Assembly (NCBI GenBank): GCA_018662225.1
Contig: JABJGO010000056.1
Location: 1 to 46,780 of the forward strand
Origin: Rhodospirillales bacterium
Lineage (GTDB): Bacteria; Pseudomonadota; Alphaproteobacteria; Rhodospirillales; Casp-alpha2
Length of the DNA stretch: 46,780 nt
Reading direction: 5' to 3'
Positions 33,624-43,182 of the stretch are shown here, piece after piece (position 1 is the stretch's first letter; the number at the start of each line of letters is the position of its first letter). The translations under genes and the position numbers were made by a program. The notes beneath the pieces were generated by a model. That model was given only the letters and a program-made list of their open reading frames with translations, was not told the origin of the DNA and did not search any database.

Positions 33624-33917
33624 ATGGTCACCACAGTTGGATTGAAGTTGGATGATGAATCCCGAGAGCGGCTCAAGTCCTTGGGGGAAGCCAAAGACCG
33701 TTCATCGCATTGGCTTATGAAATCGGCTATCGCGGAATATCTGGACCGTGAAGAACGCTACGAGCGTGAAAAACGGGAAGATGAAGCGCGCTGGCAGGCC
33801 TATGTGGATACGGGTGAGTGTGTTTCTCAGGAAGAAATGATCCTATGGTTTGATGAACTGACGAGGCAGGCGCATGAGGCTCAAATAAGGACCGGGCAGG
33901 AAGATGAAGATATCTGA
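33624..33917 (+). CDS. Ribbon-helix-helix antitoxin-like protein
   Basis: 97 residues from ATG 33624; an upstream in-frame start at 33564 lacks support. The N-terminus TTVGLKLDDESRERLKSLGEAKDRSSHWLM matches CopG/ParD-type RHH proteins: a beta strand followed by two helices. The C-terminal half is long, charged and probably wraps the toxin (REKREDEARWQAYVDTGE, WFDELTRQAHEAQIR). The stop TGA overlaps the next start in TGATG, the usual toxin-antitoxin coupling. It likely represses its own operon. Confidence 0.88.
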   Translation: MVTTVGLKLDDESRERLKSLGEAKDRSSHWLMKSAIAEYLDREERYEREKREDEARWQAYVDTGECVSQEEMILWFDELTRQAHEAQIRTGQEDEDI

Positions 33918-34198
33918 TGGCGTTGTTATGGTCCATGGAGTCAAAGGCTGATTTGAATCGCCTGTTCGGATTTTTGGTCAAGAAAAATCCGCTTGCCGCA
34001 GCGAAAGCTATTGCCGCCATTCGGGCAGGTAGTGACAATCTACTTACTTTCCCCGAGGCAGGTCATCCCATGGAGGGCGACACCGATAGACGAGAGCACG
34101 CTGTACCGTTCGGCGGTGGTGGGTATGTTTTGCGTTATCGTATAACGCATGGTGATGTATTCATAATACGTGTCTGGCATACCCGAGAAACCAGATAG
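33917..34198 (+). CDS. RelE/ParE-family toxin
   Basis: 93 residues overlapping the antitoxin stop. It has the RelE/ParE fold cues: SKADLNRLFGFLVKKNPLAAAKAIAAIRAG, LLTFPEAGHP and the C-terminal strand VLRYRITHGDVFIIRVWHTRE, where the R-x-x-H-x-R residues sit in ParE-like proteins. ParE poisons DNA gyrase while RelE cleaves ribosome-bound mRNA; family membership does not settle which. It ends 3 bp before the convergent purL stop. No mobile element is visible beside it. Confidence 0.9.
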   Translation: MALLWSMESKADLNRLFGFLVKKNPLAAAKAIAAIRAGSDNLLTFPEAGHPMEGDTDRREHAVPFGGGGYVLRYRITHGDVFIIRVWHTRETR

Positions 34199-34201
34199 GC
34201 C

Positions 34202-36427
34202 TTAACCCGCCATATAACTCGGGAGCCAGCCCTCGTGCACGTCGCGCAGGTCATCCAGGCTGATGTTGCCGCGCTGGGTCATTTCCTGATTGATGACGAT
34301 GGCGTTGCCGCCGGTCTCGCCGATGATCAGGGCTGAGACGTCTGCGTTTCGGGCCGCGGCGATCAGAGTCCCGGCACCTTCTTCGCTGGTGGTGACGATG
34401 TAGCGGGCCTGATCTTCACCGAACAACCAATCGTTCAGCGGGCATTCGTGCACCATGTTGGGCTCGACTTTACAGCCGATGTTACCAGCCAGCGCCATTT
34501 CGGCAATCGCAACCAACAGGCCGCCGTCTGAGATATCGTGACAGGCGGTAACAGCGCCATCCAGAATCTGTTCGCGCACGAAATCACCATTGCGGCGTTC
34601 ACGATGTAGATTGAGGGCGGGCGGGGTGTAGATCTTCTGCACGTCAGTGGCCAGTGACAGATAGATGCTCTGGCCGATATGGCCGAAGTTATCACCGATC
34701 AGCACGATGAACTCGCCGTGATTTTTAAAGGCCAGCGTGGCGGCTTTGGATATATCGTCGATCAGGCCGACGCCGCCAATCACAGGCGTGGGTAGAATGG
34801 CGTTGCCTTCGGTTTCGTTATAAAGCGACACGTTGCCCGATACGATGGGGAAATCCAGCGATGTACAGGCTTCGCCCATACCCTGAATGCAACCCACCAA
34901 CTGACCCATGATCTCAGGCTTTTCCGGATTGCCGAAGTTCAGGTTGTCGGTGCATGCCAACGGTGTAGCACCGGTGGCGGTAATGTTGCGCCATGCCTCG
35001 GCCACGGCCTGCCTTCCACCCTGAACAGGGTCGGCCAGACAATAGCGCGGCGTGCAATCACTGGTGATCGCCAGACCTTTGTTGGTGCCGTGCACGCGAA
35101 CAAGCGCCGCATCGCCACCGGGTCGAGCCACGGTATCGGCCATGACCATGTGATCGTACTGTTCCCAGATCCAGCGCTTGGAGGCCAGATCAGGTGTCGC
35201 CATCATGGCCTTCAAAACGTCGTCTGGTGCGGATTTAGCAATCTCACCCAGCATCGTTGCCAGATATTCGGCGGGCTCGGTTTCCACCCATGGACGGTCA
35301 TATTCGGGTGATGCTTCGGCCAGCGGATCGATGGGCAGGTCAGCGACGATCTCGCCCTTGTGGCGCAGCACCATATGGCCTGTATCGGTCAGCTTGCCGA
35401 CCACGGCGAAATCCAACTCCCATTTCTCGAAAATCTTGCGGGCTTCGTCTTCGCGACCGGGTTCCAGCACCATCAGCATGCGTTCCTGGCTTTCTGACAG
35501 CATCATCTCGTATGCCGTCATGCCTTCTTCGCGTTGGGGCACGTTGTCCAGATCAAGATCAACCCCCATACCGCCCTTGGACGCCATCTCAAATGATGAT
35601 GAGGTCAGGCCCGCGGCACCCATATCCTGAATAGCCACAATGGCGTCGGTCGCCATCAGTTCCATACAGGCTTCGAGCAGCAGTTTTTCGGTGAACGGAT
35701 CGCCGACCTGTACGGTGGGGCGTTTTTCTTCAGAATCCGCATTGAATTCGGTCGATGCCATAGTGGCACCGTGAATTCCGTCACGCCCGGTCTTGGCACC
35801 GACATAGATCACAGGTTTGCCAATGCCAGAGGCCTCGGAATAAAAAATCTTGTCGGTGTCGGCCAGCCCCACGGTCATGGCATTGACCAGAATGTTACCG
35901 TTATAGGCGCTGTGAAATTCGCACTCACCACCCACGGTGGGAATGCCCATACAGTTGCCATAACCGCCAATACCGGCCACCACACCACCGACCAGATGGC
36001 GGGTTTTGGCATGATCGGGGCTACCGAAGCGCAGCGCGTTCAGATTGGCAATGGGGCGAGCGCCCATGGTGAATACATCACGCATGATGCCACCCACGCC
36101 GGTGGCTGCACCCTGATAAGGTTCGATATAGCTGGGGTGGTTGTGGCTTTCCATTTTGAACACAGCGGCCTGCCCATCACCGATATCGATGATACCGGCA
36201 TTCTCACCGGGCCCACAGATCACCCATGGTGCCTCTGTGGGCAGGGTCTTCAGCCACTTTTTGGAAGATTTGTACGAGCAGTGCTCGGACCACATAACAG
36301 AGAAGATTCCAAGCTCGGTATAATTCGGCTCGCGGCCCATGATTTCGAGAATCAGGGCGTATTCTTCGGCGTTCAGGCCGTGCTCTGCAATGGTGTCAGG
36401 GGTGATTTTTACGGTGTTATCGCTCAT
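34202..36427 (-). CDS. purL: Phosphoribosylformylglycinamidine synthase subunit PurL
   Basis: 741 residues, the small-type PurL that works with PurS and PurQ. Diagnostic pieces are [45 protein letters not shown] and the second half [18 protein letters not shown]. It converts FGAR, ATP and glutamine-derived ammonia to FGAM. It is on the same strand as purQ and purS but separated from purQ by a rhomboid and a pilin gene. Normal length, no break seen. Confidence 0.97.
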   Translation of the reverse strand: MSDNTVKITPDTIAEHGLNAEEYALILEIMGREPNYTELGIFSVMWSEHCSYKSSKKWLKTLPTEAPWVICGPGENAGIIDIGDGQAAVFKMESHNHPSYIEPYQGAATGVGGIMRDVFTMGARPIANLNALRFGSPDHAKTRHLVGGVVAGIGGYGNCMGIPTVGGECEFHSAYNGNILVNAMTVGLADTDKIFYSEASGIGKPVIYVGAKTGRDGIHGATMASTEFNADSEEKRPTVQVGDPFTEKLLLEACMELMATDAIVAIQDMGAAGLTSSSFEMASKGGMGVDLDLDNVPQREEGMTAYEMMLSESQERMLMVLEPGREDEARKIFEKWELDFAVVGKLTDTGHMVLRHKGEIVADLPIDPLAEASPEYDRPWVETEPAEYLATMLGEIAKSAPDDVLKAMMATPDLASKRWIWEQYDHMVMADTVARPGGDAALVRVHGTNKGLAITSDCTPRYCLADPVQGGRQAVAEAWRNITATGATPLACTDNLNFGNPEKPEIMGQLVGCIQGMGEACTSLDFPIVSGNVSLYNETEGNAILPTPVIGGVGLIDDISKAATLAFKNHGEFIVLIGDNFGHIGQSIYLSLATDVQKIYTPPALNLHRERRNGDFVREQILDGAVTACHDISDGGLLVAIAEMALAGNIGCKVEPNMVHECPLNDWLFGEDQARYIVTTSEEGAGTLIAAARNADVSALIIGETGGNAIVINQEMTQRGNISLDDLRDVHEGWLPSYMAG

Positions 36428-36488
36428 GCAACTTTCATAGCAGAAAGCCCCTGATTAGCAACGCCAGAGTTAGCGAAATTGAACCAAC

Positions 36489-36647
36489 CTAGATTGCGTT
36501 GGATGCTTCGTTAAAGGTATTACTAAGATCTGAGCCAATGAGGGTGATACCCGCAATCAGGACAACGGCAATCAACGCCGCCAACAATCCGTATTCGATA
36601 GCCGTGGCCGCGCGGACATCATGATAAAGGTTTTTGAAACAACTCAT
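36489..36647 (-). CDS. Flp-family type IVb pilin (52 residues)
   Basis: ATG at 36647 with AAAGGAG 7 nt upstream, stop TAG at 36489-36491. The product has a short leader then RAATAIEYGLLAALIAVVLI and ITLIGSDLSNTFNEA, the canonical Flp/Fap prepilin signature with the G/E-Y cleavage region and hydrophobic helix. Flp pilins form bundle-forming pili with Tad/Cpa machinery. No tad, cpa or prepilin peptidase gene is present, so it is an orphan pilin gene inside the purine cluster. Too short for many gene finders. Confidence 0.93.
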   Translation of the reverse strand: MSCFKNLYHDVRAATAIEYGLLAALIAVVLIAGITLIGSDLSNTFNEASNAI

Positions 36648-36670
36648 AAGCGTACTCCTTTTATCGTCAT

Positions 36671-37483
36671 TTATCGCCAGGGACGCCGCGCTTTTCTCGC
36701 CACTGGTGTAATCGTTATGCCACGAGGTAACCGTTTTTTGGGTTTGGATGCAATAACAGATGTCACTTTTTGTGTGGCTCCCATTTCATTCAATACCTTC
36801 GACGAAGGGCCATCAAATAATGGCACGTCGCGGTGTTTAAACAGCGGGATAAGGATGATTCCGGCTACAGCACCACCAATATGCGCCCACCAGGCCACAT
36901 TGCCGCCTGCACCTGTCACCACATTGAGCACCTGTAAACCAATCCACATACCGAGCAGAATCCAGGCTGGTATGGCCACCACAAAGCTGAAAACAAGTGT
37001 GTGGATGGAGGCTTTTGGGTGCAGCAGTATATAAGCGCCGATAACACCGGATATGGCACCTGATGCTCCGATCATGGGCGTTTGAGACCCTGGATCAAGC
37101 CCGGCGTGTGCGAGGGCGGCCACCACACCACACACGGTATAAAACGCCACAAACCGCATGTGCCCCATGGCGTCTTCTACATTGTCGCCCAATACCCACA
37201 GAAACAGCATGTTGCCGATAAGGTGCATCCACCCGCCATGCATGAACATGGATGTGATGAGGGTCAGGAAATCGGGCACCAGAACGAGATCCGGTGCCAA
37301 CTCAGCATTTCCGAAAATGACGGCGGGGATAACACCAAGGCCGAGAACGGCCTGTTGTGCGCTGGTTGGGCTTAACGATTGCTGCCACAGAAAGACCGCC
37401 GCACATAAACCGATGATGGTGACAGTGACGTATTGAAACGGGATGCGGTGTAACGGGTTCGAATCATAAAGGGGCAGAAACAT
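36671..37483 (-). CDS. Rhomboid-family intramembrane serine protease
   Basis: 270 residues with about six membrane helices. Catalytic Ser141 in GASGAISG and His201 in WWAHIGG, plus HGGWMHLIGNMLFLW (His87, Asn91), identify an active GlpG-type rhomboid. It cleaves transmembrane substrates within the membrane. The C-terminal 60 residues are cytosolic and basic (KPKKRLPRG). The gene starts 3 bp after purQ ends and is followed 23 bp on by the Flp pilin gene, so the three are likely co-transcribed. Confidence 0.93.
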   Translation of the reverse strand: MFLPLYDSNPLHRIPFQYVTVTIIGLCAAVFLWQQSLSPTSAQQAVLGLGVIPAVIFGNAELAPDLVLVPDFLTLITSMFMHGGWMHLIGNMLFLWVLGDNVEDAMGHMRFVAFYTVCGVVAALAHAGLDPGSQTPMIGASGAISGVIGAYILLHPKASIHTLVFSFVVAIPAWILLGMWIGLQVLNVVTGAGGNVAWWAHIGGAVAGIILIPLFKHRDVPLFDGPSSKVLNEMGATQKVTSVIASKPKKRLPRGITITPVARKARRPWR

Positions 37484-37486
37484 GGC

Positions 37487-38179
37487 TCAGGCGGCCAGCG
37501 CCTCGACCAGGCCTTCGAACAGAGCCGTACCGTCTGTGCCGCCCAGCGCCGGGTCCATCAGGCGTTCCGGGTGGGGCATCATGCCCAATACATTGAGCTT
37601 TTCGTTATAAATACCGGCAATGTGATCAATAGACCCATTGGGGTTTGCATCGTCGCTCAGATTGCCGTTTCCGTCGCAATAGCGGAACGCGATGCGGTTT
37701 TCGCCCTTCAGCATGGCGAGGGTGTCAGCATCGGCGAAGTAGTTGCCGTCGTGATGGGCGATGGGAATGCGAATGGCAGTGTTTTGTGTATAGCGGCTGG
37801 TGAACATGGTGTCATTGCGTTCGATCCGCAGGTGCACATCCCGGCACACGAATTTTAAACCCGCATTGCGCATGAGCGCGCCCGGCAACAGTCCCGACTC
37901 AGTCAGAATCTGAAACCCGTTACAGATACCCAGTACCGGAACACCGGCATTCGCCCGTTTGACCACTTCGCGCATGATGGGGGACGTTGCGGCCATGGCA
38001 CCGGACCGCAAATAATCACCGTAGGAAAACCCACCCGGTACCACGATCATGTCCACCGCTGGCATATCAGCATCGCCGTGCCAGACCATGACGGGTTCGC
38101 CGCCAAAGGAAGCCTTAAGCGCCACTTGCGCGTCGCGATCACAGTTAGAGCCGGGAAATACGATGACAGCGGTTTTCAT
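37487..38179 (-). CDS. purQ: Phosphoribosylformylglycinamidine synthase subunit PurQ
   Basis: 230 residues, a class I glutamine amidotransferase. [12 protein letters not shown] at the start, the nucleophile in [11 protein letters not shown], and [11 protein letters not shown] with the catalytic His are all intact. It supplies ammonia to PurL. It follows purS on the same strand by 37 bp and ends 3 bp before the rhomboid gene. Confidence 0.97.
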   Translation of the reverse strand: MKTAVIVFPGSNCDRDAQVALKASFGGEPVMVWHGDADMPAVDMIVVPGGFSYGDYLRSGAMAATSPIMREVVKRANAGVPVLGICNGFQILTESGLLPGALMRNAGLKFVCRDVHLRIERNDTMFTSRYTQNTAIRIPIAHHDGNYFADADTLAMLKGENRIAFRYCDGNGNLSDDANPNGSIDHIAGIYNEKLNVLGMMPHPERLMDPALGGTDGTALFEGLVEALAA

Positions 38180-38216
38180 GGTACCTGATCCTTAAGTCTC
38201 GGGGCGTCTTTGAGGA

Positions 38217-38459
38217 TTAACCTTCAATCTCGATGGCGTAGTTCTCGATAACCGTATTGGCGAGCAGCTTTTCGCACATTTGGGCCACGTTGGTGCGGGC
38301 GGTTTCGATGTCTGTTTCATTCAGGGTCAGTTCAATTACTTTGCCCTGACGGACGTCCTGAACACCATCGAACCCAAGTGATCCAAGTGCGTTTTCAACG
38401 GCTTTGCCCTGGGGATCCAGAACCCCGTTTTTCAACATGACGTGTACTTTTGCTTTCAT
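38217..38459 (-). CDS. purS: Phosphoribosylformylglycinamidine synthase subunit PurS
   Basis: 80 residues matching the small PurS subunit: KAKVHVMLKNGVLDPQGKAVENAL and VRQGKVIELTL. It bridges PurQ and PurL for ammonia channelling. It lies between purC and purQ with 32-bp and 37-bp spacers, the usual order. Confidence 0.96.
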   Translation of the reverse strand: MKAKVHVMLKNGVLDPQGKAVENALGSLGFDGVQDVRQGKVIELTLNETDIETARTNVAQMCEKLLANTVIENYAIEIEG

Positions 38460-38491
38460 GGTATTGCTTGCTTTCTTTATTGCATGGTCAC

Positions 38492-39256
38492 TTATTGCAT
38501 CGTATCGGGGCCCGGCATATCGCGCGGACCACTTTCGGGTAAAATGCCCAAACGACGGGCAACTTCCTGATAGGCCTCTTCCACACCACCCAGATCGCGG
38601 CGGAAACGGTCCTTATCCAGCTTTTCATTTGTTTTCACATCCCATAGGCGGCAGGAATCGGGGCTGATCTCATCGGCCAGCACAATTCTGAGCTGCTCGT
38701 TCTCCCACAACCGGCCATATTCCAGTTTGAAATCGATCAATTTGAGGCCAACGCCGAGAAACAGTCCGCATAGAAAATCGTTAATACGCAAGGTGGTGGC
38801 GACGATTTCGTCCAGTTCCTGTGGGGTGGCCCAACCAAACGCTGTAATGTGCTCTTCGGTGATCAATGGATCGTCCAGATCATCAGACTTGTAGCAAAAC
38901 TCAACGATGGAGCGGGGCAGTTCTGTGCCTTCTTCCATGCCAAACCGTTTAGCCATGGAACCGGCCACCACATTGCGAACAACCACTTCGACCGGGATGA
39001 TTTCAACTTCGCGGACCAGTTGCTCACGCATATTCAGGCGCCGTACGAAATGAGTGGGCACCCCGATGGCCCCCAATTTGATCATCAGGTATTCGGAAAT
39101 GCGATTATTGATGACGCCCTTGCCAGTGATGGTGCCTTTTTTCTGATTATTGAAAGCTGTGGCGTCGTCCTTGAAATATTGAACAACGGTTCCGGGCTCT
39201 GGGCCCTCGAACAAAATCTTCGCTTTGCCTTCGTAAATCTGTCTGCGTCTGGCCAT
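38492..39256 (-). CDS. purC: Phosphoribosylaminoimidazole-succinocarboxamide synthase
   Basis: 254 residues from ATG 39256 ([13 protein letters not shown]); an in-frame ATG at 39268 would add four residues. SAICAR synthetase features are [37 protein letters not shown] and [22 protein letters not shown]. It joins aspartate to CAIR with ATP in purine synthesis. It heads purC-purS-purQ on the minus strand. Confidence 0.97.
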   Translation of the reverse strand: MARRRQIYEGKAKILFEGPEPGTVVQYFKDDATAFNNQKKGTITGKGVINNRISEYLMIKLGAIGVPTHFVRRLNMREQLVREVEIIPVEVVVRNVVAGSMAKRFGMEEGTELPRSIVEFCYKSDDLDDPLITEEHITAFGWATPQELDEIVATTLRINDFLCGLFLGVGLKLIDFKLEYGRLWENEQLRIVLADEISPDSCRLWDVKTNEKLDKDRFRRDLGGVEEAYQEVARRLGILPESGPRDMPGPDTMQ

Positions 39257-39391
39257 GCAATGGTCCATTACGGAAATAAAACAGCGGGTTTTTCAGCTTG
39301 CCAATAGCAAGCCCGGTGCGCGCCCGCAGAGTCGTAAATTATGGTGTCCGTATAGCAGGTGAGCCCCGGACTGACAACGCCGGGTGTGGTT

Positions 39392-39790
39392 TTACTGTGG
39401 GCTTTCGGCTACGTGACAAACCGCCTCTATATTGTACCCGTCGGGATCGAGTACAAACGCAGCATAATAGTTCGGATGATATTCCAACCGCAGCCCGGGC
39501 TTCCCATTTTCCGTGCCACCAGCGGCCAGTGCGGCGGCGTGAAACGCATCCACATATGCACGCGACCGGGCACTAAAAGCAATGTGGATTCGAGGAACCA
39601 TGGGCGCATCTTCATATATCCAGAAATCGCCAGCCGGGTCAGTGCTTATGCCATATCCTTCAGATACACGAAAACTGACTGAATCGGGCTTTTCCATGCC
39701 AAGTGCATACCCAAGTGCGCTTAGGGTTTGGTGGTAAAATTTTTTACTCTTTTCAATGTTGCTTACGGTGATTCCCATATGGTCAATCAT
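39392..39790 (-). CDS. VOC-family (glyoxalase-like) protein
   Basis: 132 residues: two beta-alpha-beta-beta-beta units beginning MIDHMGITVSNIEKSKKFY and ending FVLDPDGYNIEAVCH, with metal-type His4, Glu in EYHPN/IEAV. GGAGG precedes the ATG. VOC proteins include glyoxalases, dioxygenases and resistance proteins; this one has no diagnostic substrate motif. It follows the GNAT gene by 15 bp and probably shares its operon. Confidence 0.88.
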   Translation of the reverse strand: MIDHMGITVSNIEKSKKFYHQTLSALGYALGMEKPDSVSFRVSEGYGISTDPAGDFWIYEDAPMVPRIHIAFSARSRAYVDAFHAAALAAGGTENGKPGLRLEYHPNYYAAFVLDPDGYNIEAVCHVAESPQ

Positions 39791-39805
39791 CGATGGCCTC
39801 CATTT

Positions 39806-40327
39806 TCATAGCTCTTTCTTGAAATAATAGCGACGGATACCACCGCCTATCGTTTTATTGCTGGCTTCATCAGCGACTTCTTCACGGACAAGCTCATACC
39901 CGGCCTGGCGATAGAAAGCCAAGGCTTCAGACTGGACCTCTGAGGTGCTTAAATCGAGGCGGTGCTGGCCGGTGTTGCGGCAATAGTCTTCGGCGGCGCG
40001 CATCATTTCCTGCGCAATGCCCCGGCGTCGGAAGTCCGGATCCACATACATGCGGCGGAGTTCCATGGCATTCGGCCCGGAAGGTTCCAGCCCAAACATG
40101 CCAACAACGTGATTTTTAGACAAAACAACCCAGAATTGGCCCTCTTTCTCCGCATAATACTGCGGAATCCGGTCAATTTCCTGTTCCAGTGACTCGATAA
40201 TGTAATGTTCGAACGCATCCGTCATATGGGGCGGGGCAAGCAGTCGATTAACCCGGATGAACAAATCTCTCACCGCATCACTGTGTTCGGCTTTAAACGG
40301 AGAGATCACAAACGAGCTGGCGTTCAT
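39806..40327 (-). CDS. GNAT-family N-acetyltransferase
   Basis: 173 residues with the GNAT acetyl-CoA motif LRRMYVDPDFRRRGIAQEMM (Q/RxxGxG-like loop RRRGIA) and the C-terminal helix ALAFYRQAGYELV. Substrate unknown. It starts 1 bp after the stop of the NRDE gene, so translation is coupled. Confidence 0.9.
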   Translation of the reverse strand: MNASSFVISPFKAEHSDAVRDLFIRVNRLLAPPHMTDAFEHYIIESLEQEIDRIPQYYAEKEGQFWVVLSKNHVVGMFGLEPSGPNAMELRRMYVDPDFRRRGIAQEMMRAAEDYCRNTGQHRLDLSTSEVQSEALAFYRQAGYELVREEVADEASNKTIGGGIRRYYFKKEL

Positions 40328-40328
40328 G

Positions 40329-41090
40329 TTACAGCGCCATATCTTGGTACGCCGATTGGCCCGGCATGCCGCCCGCGAACCGCCATACGGGGGCGGGTCT
40401 TGGGCCTTCGTCGGGGACGGCGGGTAATGCGATCAGCGATGATGAGACGGTGCCGAAACCGGATTCCGCCATTTCAATGGCCATGGCGCCGCTCCAGTCC
40501 GAATCGGTCGCCTTGCCCTGATCGGCCATGAGGGCTTCCCACGCGAACCAGTCACCGCCTGCCGGGTCAGGCACGGGTGCGGCGCGGAAACGGGGTAAGT
40601 GGTGGCTGATACGGGCGGATGTGGTGTCGTTCATGTCATGGGCGGTGACCATGGAAATACCGGAATCCATGCGGGTAGCGCTGATTTCACCCGTGACGTC
40701 GCTGCTGGCGATCCACCATGCTTCGTGGATATCGGCGATAACCATGTTGAAGGATCGGTACGCCGTGGGGTCCAGGTCGACCAACGCCTCGGTCGCCTGA
40801 CGGGCTTCGGCGTGGTCGAGGGCTTCCAGTGGCAATTCACCGCGCGACCGTTTACCAGCCATGGGGCCAAGTGAGTCCACCCGGTTCAAAATACAGGCGA
40901 CCAGGCCGTGTTCGTTCATGCCCAGCCATGTGCCGCCCGCTAATACATCCAGCCCCGCCGTCACATGCTCGCGGTCTTCCCAGTGCCGGGCTGGTGGTTT
41001 GCTGGGGCGATCGCGCATCTCATCCCGGTTGGCGGCCAGGATCAGGGGCCATTCATGGCCGGGGCGTATGAGGGTAACAACAGTACACAT
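40329..41090 (-). CDS. NRDE-family (TANGO2-like) protein
   Basis: 253 residues from ATG 41090. The start is set by the family: Cys2 directly after Met (MCTVVTL) is the conserved first residue, and an upstream frame to 41222 would bury it. The name motif NRDE occurs in LILAANRDEMRDRP, followed by GGTWLGMNEHGLVACILN. The family looks like Ntn-type hydrolases and its eukaryotic member TANGO2 is linked to lipid and haem metabolism; the bacterial role is unknown. It heads an NRDE-GNAT-VOC operon. Confidence 0.9.
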   Translation of the reverse strand: MCTVVTLIRPGHEWPLILAANRDEMRDRPSKPPARHWEDREHVTAGLDVLAGGTWLGMNEHGLVACILNRVDSLGPMAGKRSRGELPLEALDHAEARQATEALVDLDPTAYRSFNMVIADIHEAWWIASSDVTGEISATRMDSGISMVTAHDMNDTTSARISHHLPRFRAAPVPDPAGGDWFAWEALMADQGKATDSDWSGAMAIEMAESGFGTVSSSLIALPAVPDEGPRPAPVWRFAGGMPGQSAYQDMAL

Positions 41091-41209
41091 ACTATCCGGG
41101 GTAACGGACGGGCTTGCCATGGTCAAGACCCAGGCATACATATGACATTGCAAGGGGCGGGTGCGCCCTATAGAACTAGGCATCAGATTTTTTTCAGGGA
41201 TACAGGTAT

Positions 41210-41533
41210 ATGAGCGATTCATTCAACGAACGGGAAAAGGGCTTCGAAGCCAAATTCAAGCTGGACGCGGAGCAGGAATTCAAAGCTGAGGCACGGCGCA
41301 ATCGCTTGCTGGGTGAATGGCTGGCCGACAAGTTCGGTGTGCCTGCATCAGAGCGTGCTGACTATGCCAAGACCGTCGTCATTGCAGATATGGACGAGCC
41401 TGGAATCGAAGATGTTATGCGCAAGGTCATGGCTGACATTGCGACGCACGGTGTCGATATATCTGAAGCTGATGTTCGCGCCAAAATCAGCGAGCTGGAT
41501 GGTGTTGCCGCGCAACAAATTGCCAACGAATAG
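41210..41533 (+). CDS. DUF1476 protein, ATP synthase inhibitor (zeta) subunit
   Basis: 107 residues: FNEREKGFEAKFKLDAEQEFKAEARRN, then RLLGEWLADKFG, is the N-terminal inhibitory region of the alphaproteobacterial zeta subunit, which blocks ATP hydrolysis by F1-ATPase; a helical bundle follows (PGIEDVMRKVMADIATHGVDISEADV). It is a strong marker for alphaproteobacteria. The gene stands 120 bp from the divergent NRDE gene and 24 bp before a NUDIX gene. No atp genes are adjacent. Confidence 0.93.
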   Translation: MSDSFNEREKGFEAKFKLDAEQEFKAEARRNRLLGEWLADKFGVPASERADYAKTVVIADMDEPGIEDVMRKVMADIATHGVDISEADVRAKISELDGVAAQQIANE

Positions 41534-41556
41534 AGGCCTTTTGCCTCTTCGCCCCT

Positions 41557-41985
41557 ATGACCGATTCTTCGGAATTATTTCGTGTTTCAGCCAAAGCCGT
41601 GATTTGCGTTCAGGGCCATGGTCAAGATCGGGTGCTGTTATTGCGCACGCCAGCGGGGAAATGGGATTTGCCCGGCGGGCGGCTGGAACCGGGTGAGGAT
41701 ATAGAGGCATCGCTGGCCCGCGAGCTTGTTGAGGAGATGGGTATCAGCATTCCCATCGGACCGGTCATCTATTGCAGTGTCCGCCGACGTGCGCCACCGA
41801 AACAAAACGTTGTGGTCGTGGCTTATGTCTGTACCATGGACACAGAACCGGACCAGATTGTGCTTAGCGCAGAACACGAGACGGTTCGATTATTCAGCGC
41901 GGCGGAAATTGGCGAGCTTGGTTTAGTGGATTCGTACCGCGAGGCGATCGAGAAGGCTTTTGGGCATATGTCCACAATGGTTTAG
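41557..41985 (+). CDS. NUDIX hydrolase
   Basis: 142 residues with a perfect Nudix box: Gly41, Glu47, Arg55, Glu56, Glu59, Glu60, Gly62 in GGRLEPGEDIEASLARELVE. It resembles MutT-like house-cleaning nucleotide hydrolases; substrate unknown. It is 23 bp after the DUF1476 gene, so the two may be co-transcribed. It differs from the NUDIX protein at 24.2-24.8 kb, which has the CoA signature. Confidence 0.9.
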   Translation: MTDSSELFRVSAKAVICVQGHGQDRVLLLRTPAGKWDLPGGRLEPGEDIEASLARELVEEMGISIPIGPVIYCSVRRRAPPKQNVVVVAYVCTMDTEPDQIVLSAEHETVRLFSAAEIGELGLVDSYREAIEKAFGHMSTMV

Positions 41986-42094
41986 CGTACACGTTACTAT
42001 TATCTAAATACTAGATTATGCATTGATGATCGGTTGGGTTCACACCATGTGAACAAGGTGAACAAGCCCGTCAATTGGCACGAGAACTCGATAT

Positions 42095-43156
42095 ATGAGC
42101 GATGAAGACGTAACAAAAAAGCCGGAAGAAGAAGCCGAAGAAGAGAAAATTGCGATTTCCGACAAGGATCGTGATTCTCTTTACGTGTTGCCGTTATCAG
42201 CCCTGGAACTTGAGACCAAGGCTCTTCGGACGGCTCGTCTGATCAAGAACAATCGCCTTCTCAGTGTTGTGGAGTTGTTCCGCGAAGAGGGTATCGGCAG
42301 TGGTCAGCTTGAAATTGACCACCTGTACGCCCAGTTCGGATGGTCCCCACGGGATAGACCCAAAGATTTGGTCCTGCTGCGAAAACTGGCAGAGCTTAAT
42401 AGCTATGATGTTTATAGCCTGCGTATGTCCTTGCGTGAGCATGGCATCAATGTGAACAACATGGATGCATTGTCGTTGTCCGGGGCCAAGAAGGAAGAAC
42501 TGGGCAAATATATGAAGGCGTTCACCGAACCATTGATTGCCAAAATCTATGGCAATGATGCGACGAAAGTCGACAGTATGGACGACGTGATTGGCCTGTT
42601 TTCTGATCCTGATATGAGCAAAGTTCGTGAACGATTGCAGGCCATGGCCAGGGAACTGCAAATCGAAGTTCAAGACGTGCCGCAGTTTCTGGAAGATTTC
42701 GGCGATGTGTTCCTGTCTCTGTCCTACTACCGCAGTTGCATGGAACAGATTGAGCCCATGGTGGACGAGTTCTCGCGCTCTATCGAGGAAATGAAACAGA
42801 GCTATCAGTTCAAGAGCAATATAACGCTCATGGAAACCTGCAAATTGGTGGATACGACCATCAGCGATCTACTTGCCGCCATTGGTGGCCGGCTGGAAAC
42901 CTTTGAGCGTAACACCCAGGACATGTGGGAGGATCTGAACGCCTCTAAATTCCGTAACGTCAAAAACATGATTCAAAGCTACCACACTGTTATTGGTGGC
43001 TCGCTTTGTGCTTTGACCGTGAAAATGGATTCCTGGGCCCATCAGTTCCCCAACCGGGATACAGGTGGCCCACAAAAACGAGCCGAATTCATTATGTCGG
43101 AAATGAAGCAAGGCATTGATCGGATCAAAGAGATCCAGGCTGTGGAAGCCCAGTAA
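42095..43156 (+). CDS. Unrecognised 353-residue alpha-helical protein
   Basis: I do not recognise a family. The first 22 residues are highly acidic (KKPEEEAEEEK). The rest is predicted mostly helical, soluble, with no signal peptide or membrane segment, and possible coiled-coil stretches (VPQFLEDFGDVFLSLSYY, MVDEFSRSIEEMKQSYQFKS, TKVDSMDDVIGLF). Three short recurrent blocks concern regulation-like surfaces but no catalytic motif is visible. It sits after the NUDIX gene with a 109-bp gap and 26 bp before a small membrane protein gene. Codon use matches neighbours. A protein-protein interaction role is a guess. Confidence 0.85.
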   Translation: MSDEDVTKKPEEEAEEEKIAISDKDRDSLYVLPLSALELETKALRTARLIKNNRLLSVVELFREEGIGSGQLEIDHLYAQFGWSPRDRPKDLVLLRKLAELNSYDVYSLRMSLREHGINVNNMDALSLSGAKKEELGKYMKAFTEPLIAKIYGNDATKVDSMDDVIGLFSDPDMSKVRERLQAMARELQIEVQDVPQFLEDFGDVFLSLSYYRSCMEQIEPMVDEFSRSIEEMKQSYQFKSNITLMETCKLVDTTISDLLAAIGGRLETFERNTQDMWEDLNASKFRNVKNMIQSYHTVIGGSLCALTVKMDSWAHQFPNRDTGGPQKRAEFIMSEMKQGIDRIKEIQAVEAQ

Positions 43157-43182
43157 CACCACACATCGGCAACAGGAATCTC

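Noticed and set aside
35771-36454. 227-residue plus-strand frame antisense to purL
   Set aside because: It has no ribosome site or domain; the purL frame is complete.
41091-41222. N-terminal extension of the NRDE protein
   Set aside because: The family needs Cys at position 2, which is satisfied only by the start at 41090.
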